DNA of 64,000 bases from Agelas oroides (Eukaryota > Porifera > Demospongiae > Agelasida > Agelasidae). The translations under genes and the position numbers were made by a program. Where the stretch lies: positions 7,983,356 through 8,047,355 of the forward strand of contig OX422193.1 of assembly GCA_949130485.1 (NCBI GenBank), written 5' to 3'. The notes beneath the pieces were generated by a model. It was given only the letters and a program-made list of their open reading frames with translations. It was not told the origin of the DNA and did no database searches. Position 1 is the first letter of the stretch. The number at the start of each line of letters is the position of its first letter. Below, one piece after another: positions 21,601 to 36,600 of this stretch.

Positions 21601-24600
21601 TTTCCTTGTAGACAGTATTTTTACCACTTTCCTCTCATCTTCGAAGAAAAGCATGTTTGGTGCAACTTACTACAACACCACCAACTTATCAGTGCATGCT
21701 TAGTAACTATACTCCTAAAGAAGGGCCACAATTCATTGTTTCACAGGCAATTTTTTCTGCCCAAACCATGTGTGCATCAGCTATTTCAAATTTGTAACAT
21801 TAATAGTGAGCTCTGTACCACCAACTCTTGCTTGTTTGAAGAGGGCTGCATCTGATTTTGCTTTATGCTTACAAACTGTTGGCTTAGTCACGCAAGCCAG
21901 ACCCTTCCCATTCCACAGTGCCAATCACTTCCAGTATCTGCAACACAAATCAGCACTATGAAATGGAAATTAAGGGTCTTACTTGAAATACTAGTTATTC
22001 AGACAAAAAACATGATTTGACAACATACATGTACCAGCAACTTTCCTCTCCGAAAACAAGGTCTGAAATGGTCCAAAAGACCAATTCATGCCCCTACATC
22101 TAGCCTACCGCATGACCAGCTGCCATCGTGAAATACCTAGATCCACCCCAGCATTACCCAGGACAAATAACCATTTCTACATATTAGGAGGACCCACAGA
22201 CGACATAATTACACCAGCCTCACATCCACAAAGAAGAATGATAATGTGCAGTAGTTGGTTACCTCAAGAAAACACAAACCCATCACAGAATCCTAGGAGT
22301 TAACTAGTGGACCAGGGGCTACAGTCTTCACAGTCATAAATAGCTCTAAGTGAAAACTTCAACCACACAGTCTAGTCAGGTTCAGTGTGTGTAGTAGCTC
22401 AGAAGAGGTGTTGAATATCAATATCCAAGTTAGTATCATGTTTTCAACATGCGACATCATAGAACTCAGGAAGCCATACACTCTAAGCGAAGATGCTCTT
22501 GGTCCTCCCCTCCTTCCCTCCTTCCTCCATCTCCATCCGCCCTCCTTTGTCTACTTGCTCTTCCCCTTACCCACATTTCTTTCCTGCCCTTACACCCTTT
22601 CCCTTCTCCTCACCCTCCCTTCCCCTTAGCTTTCCCCACAGTGGCCTATGGTACATACCGGGTCATTCCATGTCAAATCAACACCAAAAAATACCTGACC
22701 CTCACGGATTTGGACGAAACTTGGTTCTTACATAGTGTCTGTTGAGACATTCACCCATAGTCAGTTTCAGCGTTATATGTTGTATGGCTTCAGAGTTAGA
22801 GCCAGCCAAAAAGTCAAATTTTGGCCAAATTTTGGCTTATCCCTTTGTACTTAATCAACCATAACTTTAAGCATGATCAACTTTATGACCTACAATTTGC
22901 ACCACTTGTAGCTCATAAAATTCCCTTTCATTTGGTATAATTATCAAGTATATCACATAAAGCTCGGGTCAAAGTTCACCACTAGTGTACTTTGACCTTT
23001 GCTCTCTCAAAAAAGGTTGTTTTGATTTGAATCAATTTTTTACTAAATGTTCTTTGGGGCCTTCTCTTTAAGTGCAGTAAAATTGGTTTTGGGACTGCCA
23101 TGGGATTCGGAGATACTTGACAGAATGTAATGGCAGTTAGGGGAGATGTGCAAGTAATTGACTGTATACTTACCCGATAGGGGTACATTTTGATCAGTAT
23201 GACCCTCGTAAACATGACATGACAAGTAGACATAATTATGTGGCCAATGGATGATGACCAAGTGGTAGTTGCCATGGTTACAAGGTAATTTATTGCGATT
23301 TCCCTCTAATATGCAGCTCAATGCTACAGGTAGGAGGTAAACCTAATACCAAGTGATATTCCTGCAGCATATTTACACACTACAATGGTGGATGTGTGAC
23401 CACATCAACAAGTAAATTCCTTTAGTATTTGTTATTACAACTCCATGAGCATAGGTAGTGCTTCCTAGGCCTTTGCTGCCTTCAGTTTCTAGGTTCTTAC
23501 ACACTATGCAAAACATGAAGTGTGGTCATACGTACACTGTAACATCAGGTGGGCAGAGGATATACACACACTTAGGGTGGTACCCATCTATAATAACATT
23601 TTTTGTATATATCAATCTTTAACAAAGTATTGATACTATCTTCGTTGTGAATGCTCTTGCGTCCAACCCCTGGATGGATGCTAGAAGGAAGGACCTTGAG
23701 ATCCTTCATCAGGCACCACCTCCCATGTGTCTAGCTATCTTCTGTGTGCCTGATGTGCCATTCATCTGACTAGATTTTCCAGGCCATTTGTGTTCTATTT
23801 GCATACTGCATGCAATCAAAGAAGATGGTGAAGGCAATGGGAACATGTGCACTTACCTCATAAGAGCACTCATTGCATGCAATGAAGTCCCACCTCTAAA
23901 TAAAGAGCTTGAGCAAAAATTAATTAGTGGGCAAGCAACCATTTTTCTAGAAATCTTAACTCTTGTTCACATCAAAAAAGGTTAGTATGCCCTGAGTACA
24001 AGGCTAACAGTTAGTGCATGCACCTGCCATGCATGCAATTGCCATCTTGCCCATTCTGCCCTCAGATGAACTCAGTGTCCATGCAATTAATTTTGTTAAG
24101 TGCCTTACCCATGAAACAGCTTTCTATCACTAGTATGGATCTTCCTACTGCAGTCTTGATACAACATTATGTAGGTTTATGACATGATCACACACTGAGC
24201 ATATAAATTGATCTACCAACTTAATTTTAGAATATTGCAGCTGTGTACCAAGGAGCTAATTTTAGTACGGTAAAATTTTCCTGCCCTAGGTAAAGTAGTC
24301 GTTGTGGGAAGAACCTAAGTGAACTGTAGCATGAAAAATTGCTGTCACTTCTGCATGTTGAACGGCATTCAGTTGTTTGCTAGAGATTAACTACAATAAA
24401 TTACCTTGTAACCATGGCAACTACCACTTGGTCATCATCCATTGGCCACATAATTATGTCTACTTGTCATGTCATGTTTACGAGGGTCATACTGATCAAA
24501 ATGCACCCCTATCGGGTAAGTATACAGTCAATTACTTGCACATCTCCCCTAACTGCCATTACATTCTGTCAAGTATCTCCGAATCCCATGGCAGTCCCAA

Positions 24601-27600
24601 AACCAATTTTACTGCACTTAAAGAGAAGGCCCCAAAGAACATTTGGTAAAAAATTGATTCAAATCAAAACAACCTTTTTTGAGAGAGCAAAGGTCAAAGT
24701 ACACTAGTGGTGACCTTTGACCCGAGCTTTATGTGATATACTTGATATTTATACCAAATGAAAGGGAATTTTATGAGCTACAAGTGGTGCAAATTGTAGG
24801 TCATAAAGTTGATCATGCTTAAAGTTATGGTTGATTAAGTACAAAGGGGTAAGCCAAAATTTGGCGAAAATTTGACATTTTGGCTGGCTCTAACTCTGAA
24901 GCCATACAACATATAATGCTGAAACTGACTATGGGTGAATGTCTCAACAGACACTATGCAAGAACCAAGTTTCGTCCAAATCCGTGAGGGTCAGGTATTT
25001 TTTTGTGTTGATTTGACATGGAATGACCCTACCCACACATGGTACTATACAGGGGCTGTATTGTCAAGTGGAGGAACACCAACATCAACAGGCACATTGT
25101 TGTTCCCAATTGTTTCACATGTGGAAGTTCCACACATTACCGAGGATTGGGGTGGGGCTAACCAGTTAGTGGGTGGGGTTATGTCTACATAACTAAGGTG
25201 AGGGTCTACACTTGTGGTAGAAGTTACCAGCATGGTGAGCTGGATGGTGTAAACATATCAATACAGCAATAACCAACACACATGACTATACATGTTGCTA
25301 TGTATAGAACTAGCTGTACACTTGCAACTTCAACTGCTCACAGTTCACAGTTCAAAAATGAAATTGAAAGTGACATTGTCCCACTGCAAACTAATACACT
25401 GTGTGAAGTAGTGAAGTCCATTAAGCAGAAAAGCAGGAAGTCTGATGCATTACATCCAGTGAGCATGAATATGATGAAAGTGACAAATAGCCAAAGTCTT
25501 CACACTAAAGAGGTGGCATCTTGTGTGTTTTTCTACACGTTCAATGTTTGATATGTACGACAGTTGTCCCCACTAGTGAGATGTGTGTTTTATGTTGCCT
25601 GGCACCTTCACTCTTTGAGACTAGTGTATCAACATTCCAAAATTTTCACAACACACCCGCTCAAGAAACATTACCATACCTCAGTCAGACTAACAAATGA
25701 AGACAGGTGTAAGCAGGTGCATGACAGAGCTAGAGTATTTGCATGAAGAGTGTGTTCAAGCACGAATGAACTAGGGAGACTGGGGCCATGTTCTCTCAGA
25801 AAAGCGAGATGTTGTGAGATTTCCTTTAATTAGGGTCAAATCTCAGGGTCACATCAATGCCCACCTTTGTCTGAAGGTCCACAGTAGCTCCCGCCTGAAG
25901 GAGCCTCTCCACAATTCCATCATGCCCCCCTTGACTTGCATTATGGAGAGGACTGTATCCATCCTGTATGTACATGGAGAAAACAACAACTTGGTGAGCA
26001 ACATGCACTGGAAGACATGAGTGCATGAGTTAGCCTCATACCCAGGCTGTTGGGGGCTGCTCCCTAAGAGCCTGGGTACGGGGGTAAAACATGAATACAT
26101 TTGCCAACCAGTAAGCTTAGTGAACACAGTTATTGAGCGTTTTTGCCCCTTTTTATACATGTTACACTCTTGGCACCACTAGCCTTGTTTGCAGGCCACA
26201 AACCTATACAAGTATAGTTAGTTCCCTGTAACCACTGATTACTTCACTGCTTCTCAGTTTCATGGTACATCACCAATGATTTATGCTGTTCTTCTGGATG
26301 AATTGCAAATATTGTTGACCTCATGTGAGACCTCACATATAGTCGAGGCTGACGGGATATTTTAAGTCACTTCCTCAGTTTGGAGACGAATTACTCAGTG
26401 CTTACAGTAATTGCTAATGTGTCACACCAGTTTCAACACTACTTTCAGTCTGAAGTTGGAGGCACTAATTAAATATTCATTACTCTTAACTATAGTAACC
26501 GTGGTTCATTGTGAGGTTACATTATAGCTATCTGGAAGAACAGCAAAAATTAGAATGCACTATATGCTAATTTAATTTTTTCGCGTGCCGCATTCTGGAA
26601 GTAATTGGCACTGCGGGACAGAAAGAGTCTGTGCTAGTGGCCTCACACAAAGCTCTCTAACTGCCATCATGCAACACTCTGACTCGTAGTTCTTTTCTCA
26701 CATGCTTTGCCTATTGCAGGTGTGGTCAAAACGGGGCCAGCAAAAATCACAATTATTGGATTTGCAATCTGCCTATAAAACTGAGAAACACAACCTTTTT
26801 ACTACACAATTAAAACCTGACCTACGGTATAAGAGTTACTTCGTACCGAAAAGAGGCAGAAAGGTAAATTGCATCATTAGTTGGGTAACAGGAGACAACC
26901 TGTGTGGCTGTGCACAAAACTAGTGTCCTACTTGGAGATAGAAACAATACCACTTTAGAACTGTGTCTGCTAAGTGAAACAAAACCACAGGGTATTAAGG
27001 GGGCGGGTAAATAATTTCACAATAAATTATCTGCTATATATAAAATGTCTCATCTTACTAGTTGTGCAATCAATTACAGCCAAACTTGATATTCAAGTAC
27101 TGTATGGCAAGTACTATCTCTGTAACAAATCTTGATACCATGCTACAGAAAACAGCGCGGAGAGCAGTGGTTGAGTTTTACAATTTTTCAGCACGTTTCA
27201 CTCGCACGGTACGAGAGCCACATACTCCATTCTTGGCGAATAGAAAGTTCAACAGTCGCTAGAGGGGGCTACGTAGAGTTTTGGTCATAAGCTGTAAAGC
27301 TTAACGGATGGCGAGTTGAAACTGTTACTGGAAAGTCACTTTTTGTAGCGTTTCGCGGTACGAACTCTCCCGGGCATTTGTTAGTCACGAATACTTTACG
27401 TTACCCCCTTGACTAACCACTGGAGAAGCTGTTTATAGTAAAGACAGTTGCTAAAGTTGTTTACCTGATTCACGAAGCGTCCCGAAAAAATGTACCCCTG
27501 GCCTTCTCGGTGGGTGTGGCCATTGATGTACGGCGATCGACGACGTAGAAACTTCTCAGGGTTTCCTTCATGCTTTTGTCGCTTGTAGTACGGCTGTACG

Positions 27601-30600
27601 GCTAGGTAGCTCTTCGATATTAAGCTACTGAAGCAGCTGCTACAGTGATTTGCTTCATTCAAAAAGAAAAACCAGCTGTACAATGGTGGGCGTAAACTGG
27701 AAACAATTATTGCGCTTGTGTGGTAGCTTACCCGCCACCTTAAAACCATCTATGTAAAAATTTGGGAGTAAATAAATGAGGAGGTATTTACCTGATTTAT
27801 GCCTGAAAATATGCAGTGAAACAACTATGAAGAGTCATGTTTAAAGACAGGTACAATAAGGTAACCATGAAAGGATAGGAGGGAGACTTCACTATGTTGT
27901 AACTGGTTTCACTGGATGCAAGACACATGTACCACCACTGTCTCTACTATATGTACACCATGTTCTCACCTTGTCTTGTAGATCAGGAATGGCCCCAGCT
28001 CCAAGAAGAAGCTCAACAACCTTCTGGTGGCCATTGTAGCTGGCTATTTTCAGGGATGTGCAGCCATCCTGTATGATATATTGAGTATAAGAGCAGCAAA
28101 TGATTTTGAACCAGTACATGACTTCACACACTGCTTCCAATGGCCCTGTTCAGAGTGTGTTAGTAGCCTCGAATAGGTGAAAAACCAAAGTTAATTTACA
28201 ACAGCATTATCATGTTTTCAGTGGAGGGAGGGACTTGTCCCCCTTGCATGAAAAGAGAAGGAGCCCTTGCCCCCCACACCCCCTGCACTGCTTCCTATGG
28301 TACACACCCATAAATGTTGGTATACACGTCATGATGAGGGACAGTATAGTATCAAGTGGGGGACCACCAACAGGCACAACACTGTTCTCATGTGTCTCAC
28401 ATGTGGAAGTTTCCACACATTGATAAGATGATTGGGGGTGGGGCTAAACAGTTAGCATAAGACAGTACTTATGTTTGCAACTGGCTTTGTGACCTCACGT
28501 ACTGTGGAAAATGGTGTCACTTGACTATCATTATTCTACCAAAACTGACAGTCGCAGTAAAGTTTTACCAAGATCACAAAGTCATGGTGAGCTTTTCCAG
28601 AACCACTGACACCAGTAGCTTGACAGTGAGGTCATGGAGTAACAGCTGAACACAGGCACTCGCATGTAGTGACCAATTTTCAAATGTAAGTATTGTGCTT
28701 ATAGGTATGACTTCTTGCATCATGCAACCCTATAAGCAAGTCTCATACACCACAGTAATCATTTTAAGTACAAACTTTCAGGAGGGTAGTGGGCAAGAAG
28801 GTGCTTGTAGCTCACTAAAACACTGCTGTTTAGTTCAAGTACAAGCAACACATTTACTGCACTGTTTACTATGTTCTCCTTGTAGCCATCAGTCCCACTG
28901 TTAACATTTCAGGTTAGAGCAGTATTCCCACTCCAAGATCAAATTAAGAACATAGCAGACGTGGAGAAACGTTCTCTTGAGCACATTCAGAATCCATTTT
29001 GAAAAATGTACATGGCAAGACAGCAAGCTGTATCGAATACAATGAACTAGCAGAATCCATTTTGAAAAACATGGAAAAAAGTAAAAACTTAAAATTAATA
29101 TAAACGATATAAACAAAAAATGTTTACCTCTGCTATACTTGCCTCTTGCGTACATCCTTGTACAATAATTCATCACCTAAACTATATCCTACTGCTATGC
29201 TACTAGCTTGTAGCATGTTAAAAGTTGGACCCCTGACTTGTATATGCACTGTCTGAACAGAATACCAGCTGTATTTATACCTTCTTGTTAGTACTATGTG
29301 TAATCATACACTCAGAGATTTGGTGACTGTGTGAGAATGATTCACTCTGAGTTTTGTAGAATTCCAGCTTATTAGCTAAATCATCATGTAGGAAAAGAAC
29401 CAATGTACCATCCATTCATATACCATACAGCACCCTCCCATGCACCTTCCAGCCAGAACCAATGCACCTTCCATTTATAGGCCATGCACACCCTACAGGG
29501 TGACACGTATATGTTAGATCTCTCATTTTTCATGTACTCAAGTGGCAAAGCTACAAGTAGTATGTGTGGAGTAAAGATCTAATAATACTTAGTAGCCTTC
29601 ATCCTTTTCCTCAATAACTGAGTAATGAGCTCCTAGACCTGTGCCTCTTAGGAAGAGTTACCAAGGTGATATGACTACCAAGTAGGAATAATTAGTTATG
29701 ATAGTAACATAATGAAATATCAGCTGTTGGTACTTATACACCCACTCGTTTAGTTGAATGCCAAGTGCATGCATCCAGGCCTGCCATTCCAGGTTGCTGT
29801 GGTTAGGGTGCTAATATACACTGTATAGACCAGTATTAGTAGATAGTGAATGCAGTGCACACGATAGACTGCTACTACTATGGCATGTTTGGATTTCTTT
29901 CAAGAACAACTAATGCCTATAGTTCTAATCCTGAATTCACACTGCGTATTTTCCATGTCTCCACTGACACAACCACCTCTACAATAGCTTCTTTTCAAAC
30001 AACGAGACCTTGCATGTTTCACTATGTGAAGCCAAAGTTTTTCAACCTCTTGCTATTAGAAAACACATGGCATTGCGGTACTTTAGGATGAAGAAGTGGG
30101 CATGGCTTTCCTTGTAGACAGCATTTTTACAAGTTTCCTTTCATGTTCAAAGAGAAGCATGTTTTGTGCAACTCTCTACAACACTACCAAGTTATCAGTG
30201 CATGCTTAGTAATTATACTCCTAAAGAAGGGCCACAATTCATTGTTTCACTGGCAATTTTACTACCCAAACCATGTGTGCGTCAGCTATTAACATTAACT
30301 AGTGGCCTCTGTACTATCAACTCTTGCTTGTTTGCAGTAGGCTGCATCTGTTTTTGCTTTATGCTTACAAACTGTCGGCTTAGTCACGCAAGCCAGACTG
30401 TTCCCATTCCACAGTGCCAATCACTTCCAGTATCTGGAACACAATCAGTGCTATGGAACGGAAATTAAGGGTCTTACTTGAAATACTAACTTGTCATTCA
30501 GACAAAAGTCCCGATTTGGCAAGATATCAGCTACTTTTCCTCTCCGAAAACAAGGTCTGAAATGGTCCAAATGGCCAATTCATGCCCCTACATTTAGCCT

Positions 30601-33600
30601 ACTGCATGACCAGCTGCCATCGTGAAATAACTAGATCCACCCCAGCATTACCTAGGACAAATAACCATTTCTACATATTAGGAGGACCCACAGGTGACAT
30701 AGTTACACCAGCCTCACATCCACAAAGAAGAATGATAATGTGCAGTAGTTGGTTACCTCAAGAAAACACAAACCCATCAAAGAATCCAATCCTAGGAGTT
30801 AACTAGTGGACCAGGGGCTACAGTCTTCACAGTCATAAATAGCTCTAAGTGAAAAATTCAACCACACAGTCTAGTCAGGTTCAGCATGTGTAGTAGCCCA
30901 GAATAGGTGTTGAATATCAAAGACCTGCTGAGCGAAAACCTGGCACTTCGCGCAAATATTGAATTTGAGTTAGAGGCAATTTTATCCGTACAGGTCATTT
31001 CCCAGCTAAACTCAGATTATTACACTAACGTGTCACAGGGGGCTTGGACTGTATCATACTGAATTATGAAGCCCGGCTCTGCTACTATAAAGACGATATA
31101 AGCTTGAACTCACAGGCAGGCCAGTGAAATATGGGAACACGTTGCTATGGACAGCCTGTATGCTTTTTTTTCAAAAAAACGCGACATTAACCAGCTTCCA
31201 GTCCATATACGGTTGTCTTTCTGTCCATAGACACAATGTAAGCCCCCGCTTTTATAACCACTGTCTTTCCCAACTGTCTTTGCCGACTTCCAAGCTGCTT
31301 TTTACAAGAAAATTTATGTAACACGATAGTATACGGAGACATTAAGATTTACCGTAGCAATGTAAAAAAACGTTGCGTTTTCTCGAAAAGTTGCGTTCCG
31401 CATCCACTATGCATTTCGCTCTGTAGCTTGGGAACCAAGCAACCGATCTTTTCCATTTTTTTCTGCCGCACAATTACACATTGGTATACCGATTTCCGGT
31501 CTTATCTCGATTTTCATAAAATGCGCAATGTGCCGGGTTTTCGCTCAGTGGGTCACCAATATTCAAGTTAGTCTACAACTGTCACGTTTTCAACAAGTGA
31601 CTTCCTAGAACTCAGGAAGCTATAAACTCTAAGTGAAGATGCTCTTGCTCCTCTCCTCTTTCCCTCCTTCCTCCATCTCCATCCCCCCTCCTTTGTCTAC
31701 TTCCTCTTCCCCTTACCCACATTTCTTTCCTGCCCTTACACCCTTTCCCTTCTCCTCACCCTCCCTCCCCTCAGCTTTCACCACAGCAGCCTATGGTACA
31801 TACCAGCACATGGTGCTATACTGGGGCTGTATTGTCAAATTGAGGAACACCAACAGACACATTGTTGTTCCCACTTGTTTCACATGGGAAGTTCCACACA
31901 TTAGCGAGGATTGGGGGTGGGGCTAAACAGTTAGTGGGTGGTGTTATGTCTACATAACTAAGGTGAGGGTCTACACTTGTGGTAGAAGTTACCAACATGG
32001 TGAACTGGATGGTGTAAACATATCAATACAGCAATAACCAACACACATGACTATACATGTTGCTATGTATAGAAGTTGTGTGTCGAGTGGGGGAGCACCA
32101 ACACCGCTGGCACATCGATGTTCAAAATTTCACACATACATAAAGTGTGAAGTTAAAACATAAAAGGGAGATGGGGATGGGGCATTTATGGCTTAAATGG
32201 ATGGGGGGGTGTCAGGTGGGGGAGCGCCAACACTGCTACACACATCGTAGCTCCCATTTGTTGAGGCAAGACTTTCAAAATTATGTAGCCTGTGTCTTTT
32301 CCTAATGCATGGGGATCGTTGAGGGAGAGGGGGGGGTGATGGCCACTTGTTTTGTAAGCACTAAATGTTTGGCCAGACTGTGTACTAACAGACAACAGAG
32401 GGAAGCAGAGGTCAGCAGTAACTAGGCCCAGCTTGCATGTATTAAGAACAATCAGTATAAAACAGTACCGTAATCTCTCGAAAATATGCCCATGGGCGAT
32501 GAACTTAAGTGGCTCCTAAAAGAGGGGGGTGGGCGTATTTTCGAGAGATGTGGCATTTCTCTTGAAAATACGCCCACCTCACATGCAATAACAGCAAATG
32601 GTGTCTGCTTTCATTTGTTAGTCCCTCCTCTTGCACTGTGCTGCTTCTTCCGTGCTTCTTGCTTAACATAACAGCATATACTGGGGCATAAATGGGTGGG
32701 CGTACTTTCGAGAGAGAAAAGCACCCTTTGCAACAACTTCATTCAAAAAAGGGGAGTGGGCGTATTTTCGAGGGTGGGCTTATTTTCGGGAGATTACGGT
32801 ACAAAATTCACACAGAATTTTGAATGTGCCCGACCCCCATGCAATGCTGCGCTATTGTGGTACTTTACTAAAGGAATTCTGGTTTGTACACTTATCTGCA
32901 GATATAATATTGTGTTTATTGTAATGAGGTTGTAATTTTCTTTTTATTCTAGTAAACGTCCTTATTGCCCGCTATAGAATGGACCCTTTCTTCCACATGA
33001 AAGACCCTAGGCAGGAGGAATCCAGTTTAAAATTGTATGCTGGATATTATAAGTTTTCCTTGCAGCACATTCTCAGGAATGAGATTTCACAATCTTATTA
33101 CAGTGCACACATATTTGGTGAGTGAAAAAGAAGCAAATGCCCAGGTGAAAACTACTATGCTGATGTTTGGCAATCACCAACAATTGTAGGCAGAGACCAA
33201 GCCACTCAAATATTGATTCAGAAGAACCCACCTGGCCACAGAAGAATACGGAACACGAGCATCAATTCCAGTTTGTGCTAGATATGATCAAACAACCGTC
33301 CAAGCTTCATTATTACATCCAAGATGCGATTCATGTAATGAATGAACTACAATAAATCAATGACTGTGTTGAAGCAACATTTGGCAAAACTACTGTACCA
33401 ATGTACATCTGTGCATTGCTGCATGCTTAGTCACTGCACATCAGTGTACAGTGAAACCCCGCTTAACAGCAGACAGTCATGATATAACAGACAATTCTGA
33501 AAGTCCTGACCATTTCTCCATAGAGTTTATACATGAGAAACCCTGAATAGCGGACACCCGCTACACCGTATAACAGACATTTTTCGCACTCCTAATTTTA

Positions 33601-36600
33601 CAAAAACAACACATTAGCCTTGTTCTCAGGCCCTCCCCAGCTTTCTGTCACTTGCAGTACGGAAAAGCGGTAGAGGGCCTGGAATAATCTATCACATGAG
33701 TGACGTAGAGGGTAGAGAGAAGGTAGAGAGAAGTTAATTGAGCTTAGGCGGATCGTCGATGTGCCCACACTCATAGTTGCGTAATTGACAGTACATGTAG
33801 CTGTGTTTTAGTAGGAGCCCGTTCTGGCAGTTTTTTTCCGAACAATAAGCGTAGGGAAGACTTGAGAAAAGCCTAGGAAAGGGCTACCTTGGCGCTTAAT
33901 AGCACCTTGAAAGCCATTCTCTGGAGTGTACAGTGGTCAGCACCTTGAAAGCCTTGAAAGCCATTCGCATTTTATGGCTTAAATGGGTGGGGCATTTATG
34001 GCTTAAATGGGTGTGGCATTTATGACTTAAATGGGTGTGGCATTTATGACTTAAATGGGTGGGGCATTTATGGCTCAAATGGATGGGGCGGTTAGTTACT
34101 GTTTTTGGGAGATATGCTCAAAAAAATACTGGTCTTCAGGGGAGTACCCTTTCCGGTCCTCGCATGACCACGGGTTTCGGTCCCTTTGAACTCCCAACCC
34201 GTGGCCTACTACAGAAAGGGCGGGACCACAGTTAGGGGGTGGGGTTATGTCTACATAACTAAGGTGAGGGTCTACATTTATGGTAGAAGTTACCAACATG
34301 GTGAGCTGGATGGTGTAAACATATCAATACAGCAATAACAAACACACATGACTATACATGTTGGTATGTATAGCACTAGCTGTACACTTGCAACTTCAAC
34401 TGCTCACAGTTCAAAAATGAAATTGAAAGTGACATTGCTCCACTACAAACTAGTACACTGTGTGAAGTAGTGAAGTCCATTAAGAAGAAAAGCAGGAAGT
34501 CTGATACATTACATCCAGTGAGCATGAATATGATGTAAGTGACAAATAGCCAAAGTCTTCACACTAAAGTGGTGGCATCTTGTGTGTTTTTCTACACGTT
34601 CACTGTTTGATATGTACGACAGTTGTTCCCACTAGCGAGATGTGTATTTTATGTTGCCTGGCACCTTCACTCTTTGAGACTAGTGTATCAACATTCCAAA
34701 AGTTTCACGACACACCCACTCAAAAAACATTATCATACCTCAGTCCAGATGCAAGATTTTACTGCTGTAAGCAAAGTGCTACATAATCTTGCAATTTCAT
34801 TGGTCCTTACCACATCTAGCATGAAGCTTCACACTCCTCACAGTCCTTGACCATGTCAACCACAAATGAGCATAATTATGTGGGTAAACAAACTTGGAGG
34901 TGAAGCTGAGGTGCTTATGAACTAGTTATTTGGTATCTACAGTGGGTGCGTTTCAAGGTACTAATTTGTACGTAGTCTTTGGATCTTGTCTCAGGCCCGC
35001 GAAAATGGTGGAGTTAGTGTAGAAATGACTGAGGAGGAGTTCTTACAGCTGTTGCTGGCGTCCCTTTTGGTCCTCTGGAGGAAGGTACCCAAGTGTACTT
35101 TACAATTCTGTTTAGGGAAATCAGCAGCATGCAGGCTACAGTAGCATTTATGGCAGACAAAAAGTGCCTTCACCACACCCCCAAGAAAGCTCCTTGTCAG
35201 TCCTCAACAAATGCAAGAATTTCCCAAAATAGAATCTGGCAAAATCACTAAATTGAATGGGGTAACAAAGGGAACTGGGGAATGACAGTCTTCACATAAA
35301 GCTTTAAATGGAAACTTTGATAGCACAGTCTAGTCAGATTCAGAGTGTAGTAGTCCAGAATAGGTCTTGAACATCAACATCCAAGCCATTAGTGTCAAGT
35401 GGGGAGCACCAATACAAACAAGCACATTGTTGTTATCATTTCCTATGCAGAAAGTTCCAGACATCAATCACAAGCTGGGGGGTGGAGTTTTGTCCACATA
35501 ATTTAAGGAGAGAGGCTAGGCTTACACAAATTACCCACATGGTAAGCTGGACAGTGTAACAATATCAATACAGCCATATCCACCACACATGTTACTATAG
35601 TCCTGCAAACCAGACTCTTAGATGTGAGAGTCTGGCTTCACACGAGAACATGTTGCTATGTATTTCAAGATGAGAGGCTGCGGAAAGCCTGGGTATGAAA
35701 CTAGCTGTACGCACATGACTTCAACTGCTAACAGTTCACACTTCAAAAGAGCAGTATTCATACTCCTCGCACTCCAATATTTACCATGGTAATCACCAAT
35801 GAGCATAATTATGATCTTGGAGGTGAAGGTGAGGCGTTTATGAAACTCGATACACGCTGCTGTATAGACTGCACTGCCATGTCCCTACCCTCGTACCCTG
35901 GCCTTCTGAACCCAGCGTTTGTCACTAGCCATACTAACGTGGCTACTACAAGAGACCAAAGATTTATGCTGGGGTCAAAAGGCCTTGCGATGAGGCTTCC
36001 ATGTCCCATTACCCTAGCATTAATTTTGTCAATAGCAGTACTAATGTGGCTACTGCTAGAGACAAACACTGGGGTCAGAAGGCTTCTACCATGTCCCATG
36101 GTCACGTCCTCTCACTGCTATCAGTGTGCATGGTTATGATTGCCATAGTGATGGAGTACAAATACTCTAACAATGATCTGAATGGCCGACTTCCATAATG
36201 ACGTCACATACGAGGGCTGGGGTAAAACTTCGACGGCGTGCCATAGAGAATGTATGGGGATTTTGTATCCCACCTGATAAACACCGTTATAACTTGTGAT
36301 CAATAGTAGCTGTTGCCACTCTTTTTACATGCATTGACCACAGCAGAATGATCTATCCTCTGAATAGTTCCTATGCGCTTCAGACGTTGCACAACGTTTC
36401 GGCTAGCATGCAAAGCTACGCACAGTGCTCAAGAGTTTAAATTACAATCGCTACAACTGCCCTCACAACTACCTCAAGTTAGAGTCAGCGTCAGAGATAA
36501 CTTACTTCACTTGAATAGATCCTGTAGAAGGCGGAGAACCCGCTGCCCCGCCCACATACATGCACACCTTCATGATTTAGCCATGGTTCAGCTACATTGT

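Noticed and set aside
22982..24707. Two nearly identical 97-codon frames on opposite strands
   Set aside because: They are mirror images within the inverted-repeat arms, have no known domain, and appear open by chance.
33896..34078. Repetitive SHKCPTHL frame
   Set aside because: It is a product of the 24-bp minisatellite.
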